Below are positions 59,180 to 64,000 of a DNA stretch of 64,000 bases, piece after piece. The position numbers were made by a program, and so were the translations under genes. The notes below the pieces were generated by a model that was given only the letters and a program-made list of their open reading frames with translations, was not told the DNA's origin and made no database searches. This DNA is from Aurifilum marmelostoma. Its lineage: Eukaryota > Ascomycota > Sordariomycetes > Diaporthales > Cryphonectriaceae. Position 1 is the first letter of the stretch. The number at the start of each line of letters is the position of its first letter. The DNA is taken from positions 310,001-374,000 of the forward strand of contig JAMXSV010000010.1 in the NCBI GenBank assembly GCA_027559495.1. The letters are read 5' to 3'.

Positions 59180-60887
59180 CTATGCAGACTTTCCAAAGAT
59201 CGCGTCAACCATCTCGCCAGATCGCGTCGAAAGAACCGACAGCAGGGTATCGCTCAACTGGGGAGGTGTTAGTAATGATAGGCTGACTTGGACCGGATCA
59301 AGGATGAACTTACACCGTGGGTGCCTTCGCAGCAGCCTTGCAACCATACTCCAGATCCAGAGGCCACGGTGCCCTCAGCAAACTTGACCTTGTAGTCACG
59401 GGACACTTCCAGAACCCGTCTCTCGCCGTTCTCCGTCTGGACGGGCCACTGGTCAGCTCTGGACGGGCCGCCGACCACACCGTCCTGGACCTCGGGCAGC
59501 AGCTTCCAGGCGTCCTTGAGCATGTCGACGTGAGCAGTTCTGCGGTAGCCCGTGGCGGCGACCACGAGGTCGACATCCAGGACCTCCTCGATGGCTGAGT
59601 CCACGATACGGTCGTTGGTCTCGACCAGGCCGTCAGCCTCAAGGGTCACCTCGCCGGGCGCCGCCTGTCGCAGGTTGAGACGGAGCTTATCGCCACCCTC
59701 TTCAACCGACACGATCTGCCTGCCACCCATGATGCGGTGCGGCCACTTGGTCTCGTCAGGGCCAATCTCTCGCTTCTGGTCATACATCATCTCAAACAGG
59801 GTCTCGATGAGCCCCAGCCTCACAACTCCGTAGTTGGTCGCCTTGGCCTCCTTGATCAGTGTCTGGCGGTACTTGGCTGGCCTGGGGTATAGCCTGTCGA
59901 TGAACTCAGGGTTGAAGATGGAGTTGACACTGCAACGGGATCAGCTTCATAGTTCTACAAATTTGAAGAAAGATGACACCCGCACTGGATTATCCAGAAA
60001 GATGTAACACAAAAGAGGGGTCAGGATTGGACTTACAATGGAGAATCGTCACTTGGCTTCAGGAACTCTCCCTTCATGACCATGTACGTCTTGGAGTTGG
60101 GGTAGAGGTTGGAAACGTTGTTGAAGATCTCAGCCGCGCTCTGTCCTCCGCCAATCACAGCCACCTTGACGGGGGCATTGCGGTCGGCCAGCAGCTTAGG
60201 CACCATGTACGCATACTGCGAAGAGTGGATCACGCGCGGGCTCTTGGCCGGCAGAGGCTTGGGGATCGAGGCTTGGCCACCAATGGCAATAATGACGTTG
60301 CGGGCGCGGTGTGTGCTGACCGCGCTCGTCTTGCAGTTCCTCTCCACAACCGTGAAGGTCTTGACGCCGCTGGCGTCCTCCTCGGGAGAGACGGAGACGA
60401 CCTCAGTGTTGTACCTCACGACATCGTCGAAGTGGCTGGCACACCAGTGCAGGTAGTCACCGTACTCGGTTCTCGAGGGCAAGAAAGTGTCCAGGTTGAT
60501 AAAGTCCAGCATACGACCGTTCTTGTGGACGTAGTTGAGGAAGGTGAAGTGGGACCTCGGGTCACGGAGGGAGGCCATGTCCTTCAGGAAGGAGATCTGC
60601 ATCTTGGCACCGGGCAACAACATGCCTGCGTGCCATGCGAACTTCTGCTGCTTCTCCAGGAAGAGCACGTTGGGTGCCTGCTTCAGGGTGCCGGCCTCAA
60701 GGCCATCATGAATGGCGACAGCGATGGCCAGACTGGCCGGGCCGAAACCAACGCAGAGGAGATCGTGGACCGAGTCCACGTCTGAAGCCCGCAGGTGGGC
60801 AGAGTGGTTGTGGTGGGTGCTCTGGGGCACGGCAGCCTGTGTGCTGCCATTTGTGTCGTGGCTGTCGATCTCACTGTGGGGAGCCAT
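59180..60887 (-). CDS. sidA: L-ornithine N5-monooxygenase (SidA type)
   Basis: Catalyses the FAD- and NADPH-dependent N5-hydroxylation of L-ornithine, the first committed step of hydroxamate siderophore synthesis. Exons 60887-60037, 59929-59314 and 59257-59180 give 514 residues, close to Aspergillus SidA. Motifs: FAD-binding GFGPASLA (residues 47-54), the LEKQQKFAWHAGMLLPGAKMQ segment of ornithine hydroxylases, NADPH-binding GGGQSAAE (about 246), the ATGY motif, and the C-terminal HGLSDTLLSVLS. The last is restored only by the second intron splice, which supports the exon model. It lies 2.1 kb upstream of the NRPS on the same strand, the arrangement expected for an intracellular ferricrocin-type locus. 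Its upstream region has three iron-repressor-like GATA sites. Confidence 0.97.
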
Positions 60888-61318
60888 CTCGACTTGTGGC
60901 AGGGTGTTGGAGGTTGGGAAAAGTAATATTCAGGGAGTACAGACAACAACCTTGTCGTAGCCTGCACAGAAAAAAAAAAGGTGCTGACAAGAACGTCGGA
61001 TCAACAGATCTTGCACTGAGATGGCGCGAAAGAATCTGTCACGACTTTACTTCTGCTGGTTGGTAATGTGGCTGACACCTCTGAATGGGTATCAAGATTG
61101 GGGTTAATGGAGGAATGTGAAGAAGAGATTTCGGAGTCACTTGAGCTTCCACCGTGAGGTGATGGAGATGGGCATGGCACTGGTTAAGTACTCATCGAGC
61201 CTCATCGCGCAGACAAACGGACACGGCCGTCGCCCCGTGGTTCTGACACCACCACTGAGAAAAAGAATGCCACATGGAATCTCGGCTTAGCACACAGTAC
61301 TATTCCATCAGCGTCCCA

Positions 61319-61330
61319 CCCCCCCCCCCC
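61319..61330. repeat. C12 homopolymer
   Basis: Twelve consecutive C, 430 bp upstream of sidA. Confidence 0.95.
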
Positions 61331-61677
61331 TGGCACCAGGCACTCGCTCCGCGCCTTTTCTGTGCCAGAGCGACGTCTGTCGCCATTCCATCCCACCAGA
61401 TGGCACCACAGTATGAACTCGTTGCAGGCTCCACGCCAGAGAAAACAAGAGTGAGTCGTCATCCACTCAAAGGCCGGGAGTACCCTTAGAGGAGCCACTA
61501 AACAAACCTTACTGCTAATGACTTGCTGCAAATGGGTTGGGGGTCTGCGGAAGGTCTTGCTTGGGGACTGGGTGCGCTGGTGGAGACAAGCGTCCCTAGT
61601 GGCGACACAAGACGGTAGTGCTCCTGTTTGTGGATCAGTATCGTCTCCGTTTCTGGCGAGGTCGGTGATTATCTCTG

Positions 61678-61695
61678 GATCTGATAAGATCAATC
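61678..61695 (+). promoter_or_regulatory. Iron-repressor GATA element, copy 1
   Basis: GATCTGATAAGATCAATC contains ATCTGATAA (61679-61687), an exact match to ATCWGATAA, the consensus for SreA/SRE/Urbs1 GATA repressors of siderophore genes. It lies about 790 bp upstream of the sidA ATG. The flank also has ATTATCT on the plus strand (61669-61675), a second GATA core in opposite orientation. The same 18 bp recur at 62402-62419. Confidence 0.7.
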
Positions 61696-62401
61696 AGGGG
61701 ATGCCAGCGGGTCCCGTGTCGGACGACACAGTGAAAACTCACGGCCCAAGTACGGTCAACCAACGCAAATTTTCTAGCGCTGCTTCTGAATTTTCGACTC
61801 CAGGTTGTCGAAAACATTCGTATCGTTTGCTTCTTCAACACTGCCACAAGGTGGGTTTCTTTCTTCCGCCGTGGGGGATGGATCCGTTATGATTTTCGTC
61901 AGATCATCGCGTCCTGCATGCATGATACAGTACATATGCACAGACACGAAAACGGCTGCAAGGTACTACAACTGTGTCACACAAACATAACTGGGCCTCC
62001 CCTCCCCACGTTGCCACATCTACTAAAAAAAAAAAAAAAATCCTCTCAGAAAATCAAGGACGCTTGGTCCTGCAGGTGGCTGAATGAGCTATGTACTGTA
62101 TGCACATACAGTAGTAGCACAGCGCGAGCACAGGCGGAAAATTTTCCTCGACGGCGATAGTCCGCCCCCAACACATACAACCATGATCAGCAAGCCAGGT
62201 CATCCCCTGATGACGCAAGTACCAACTGCTTGCGACGTGCTCTGGTTAGACATGGCCCCCCCCTCGCACCATCTGGCTGGCGTCGACCAGGTACGACCAG
62301 CAGGCTTGTCAGATCTTTCGTCAACAAGCCTGAGAGATGCGAGGCACATCCTTCGTGCCTCGGTCGCTGCTCCACCGAGCTTGTTTTCATTGGTCATAGA
62401 T

Positions 62402-62419
62402 GATCTGATAAGATCAATC
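62402..62419 (+). promoter_or_regulatory. Iron-repressor GATA element, copy 2
   Basis: Identical 18-bp copy of the element at 61678-61695, again containing ATCTGATAA (62403-62411), about 1.5 kb upstream of sidA. Confidence 0.68.
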
Positions 62420-62746
62420 TCTCTGGTTTGCCAAGGTGGATAATTGGGAAGGTCGGCTTTGAGGCATCATCCATGCCTCAACAATGTGCCGTGCCCACTT
62501 CTCCGTCCCATGCTCCCATGAATCCCCCCCCCCTCTCTCGCCCATAATATATGGGGGTCTCTCCGCTTCCACTGGCACTGCAGAGCGAGGTCGGACATCC
62601 CACCATCGTATACCTACAGACCGAGAAAATTTTTTCTTCTCTACACCCTAGACTCCGAGGACATACACAGTAAGCAGTTCGATTGTCCTTGGCAGGTCCT
62701 CCATCTCCTCAGCACCACTCACACCTGCCGCAAGTTGATGGCCTCA

Positions 62747-62755
62747 TTATCTGAT
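62747..62755 (-). promoter_or_regulatory. Iron-repressor GATA element ATCAGATAA
   Basis: The minus strand reads ATCAGATAA, the other allowed form of ATCWGATAA, about 1.9 kb upstream of sidA. Confidence 0.6.
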
Positions 62756-64000
62756 GATCTAGAGGTGTTCATGTGCCATCTTGTCCGACGAGTCAGGCAA
62801 CTGTCCACACACAACTGCCAGGGTGCCCTTGGGAGCTCAATAACTCCCAGTCTCTCCAGCTCATGATCCCCCACCACAACTTTGGCTGTATCGCTTCATA
62901 CAGCCTGCATTCTGGTAGCCCTGATTAGCGATGGTCTTGTACATGCCCAAAGCAGTAATCAACTTCGTGTACTAAAATAAAAGGAGTCCCACCAAGGGTG
63001 TCCTCTCCCTTGTCAGCCCCATCTTCAGCGCATGAGAGACTCGGCTCTCGGCATAGATGAGCTTCCTTCCCACGAGTGCAAGGTCGACTACACAGCGACA
63101 CGATGATGAGGAATACTAACTATGTATGTTACCTTCAGCATATGGAGCCCTCTAGCGCATATACCGCTACTTTTTCCTTCTCGGTGACTGACCGATTTTT
63201 TTTCTGGCAGGTGTGGCTTAGATCTTTCTAGGTGACGACTACGATGATACCAGGAGCCGGTGAGCGAGGCACCCTTCCAAGGTTTGCTTAATTTCGAGAC
63301 CCCTTGTGTCAGCTGCACACAACGCCATGCGGCCTGGCAGCCAGTGTCGAATGCATAGAGCACACTCATGCACCAGTACGCCTGGGTTGACCGTTGTCAT
63401 GCTACGGTACATAGTACCCGAGTTTGTGGGTTCGCACGCACCACTTTACAGCCCAGCCTTGCCCTGTCCCGCGGGCTGAAAGTTGTCTTTCAGATCCGAC
63501 ACACTGTCTACTGTAACATTGACCCATACTTCGGTGGGAGCCGGATCGTACTCGGCTGCTCTACGCATAATGCTGTGCGACCCTCCAAAAATGCAAGGGC
63601 GGGCATGGCACACACATGCTTGGGCACCAGCACAAGAGGCGCTTGCAAGCATTGGCGGCAGCAAGACGTACTGTGGTGGATCGAAGCAGGAGGTTGTGTG
63701 GAGTACCGCCTGCAGGTCGAGACACGCCTGTTAGACAAAATTTTTTTTTTCCTCTCATTTTGTTTTTTCATTACATACCATTTGTAGTATTTGGTACCAC
63801 GCCAAGACTATTCGTCCATTTCTTCCTTCATGAAACCTGGATCAATCTGACCAAAAGGTTGGCGGCCTTCCAGATTCCGGCTCACGCCAGTCCGCTATAG
63901 CTACTACTTAATACCAGAGATATTAAAAGAAAAGAAAAAAAATAGGGCAAAAAAAATCCAAGAAGTATGGAAGGTGCCTACTACGCGACCCTCCACATCT

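Larger units (their letters stand above)
60888..64000. other. sidA upstream region, no gene seen
   Basis: The last 3.1 kb contains no open frame with recognisable protein features. Notable contents are a C12 run (61319-61330), a poly-A run near 62025-62040, two identical 18-bp GATA-containing elements (61678-61695 and 62402-62419) and a third GATA site (62747-62755). The region may be shared with a gene beyond the right edge. Confidence 0.6.

Noticed and set aside
61202..61693. 163-codon minus-strand frame upstream of sidA
   Set aside because: No recognisable features, passes through a C12 run and the GATA element; more likely promoter sequence.

Overview
The window is nuclear DNA of a filamentous ascomycete, most likely a Sordariomycete. 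Genes are split by short GT-AG introns with CTAAC/CTGAC-like branch points. The ER Hsp70 ends in HDEL. The gene set (DUF3433 membrane protein, PIR-type wall protein, ferrichrome-type NRPS beside an L-ornithine N5-monooxygenase) is typical of Pezizomycotina. No prokaryotic, CRISPR, rRNA or convincing tRNA features were seen.

Layout, left to right. 1-277: 3' end of a HECT ubiquitin ligase (+). 932-2887: chaperonin subunit CCT5 (-), with two tiny 5' exons. 4111-6555: ribosome-rescue GTPase HBS1 (+), with an apparent frameshift. 7947-10305: ER chaperone BiP/Kar2 (+). 10960-12712: LSB5-like VHS/GAT endocytic adaptor (-). 13700-14596: single-pass membrane protein (-). 17014-21018: DUF3433 membrane protein (+). 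21575-22699: F-box protein (-). 23249-27009: importin Kap123 (-). 28114-29887: secreted GH28 pectinase-like enzyme (+). 29888-37521: 7.6 kb with no supportable gene. 37522-39259: PIR-like, probably GPI-anchored wall protein (+). 40914-41891: WBP4/FBP21-like U1-type zinc-finger protein (+). 42153-57102: about 4,939-residue ferrichrome-family NRPS (-). 59180-60887: L-ornithine N5-monooxygenase (sidA type) (-). 60888-64000: no gene seen, but three GATA-type iron-regulator sites.

The left 40 kb is mainly housekeeping: protein folding (CCT5, BiP), ribosome rescue (HBS1), nuclear import (Kap123) and splicing (WBP4-like), with cell-surface and secreted proteins between. The right 22 kb is a two-gene hydroxamate siderophore locus. 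The monooxygenase makes N5-hydroxyornithine, and the NRPS should assemble a ferrichrome/ferricrocin-type cyclic hexapeptide. The acyltransferase that links the two steps is not in the window. Two identical 18-bp elements containing ATCTGATAA, plus one ATCAGATAA, lie 0.8-1.9 kb upstream of sidA and fit the known SreA/Urbs1/SRE iron-repressor consensus.

Sequence quality matters here. Three otherwise intact reading frames (HBS1 once, the NRPS twice) shift by one base inside runs of five or six G/C, and the window has many G/C homopolymers of 11-17. The shifts look more like base-calling errors than decay, but they break automatic gene models. All assignments are from reading the sequence and family knowledge; no database search was run.
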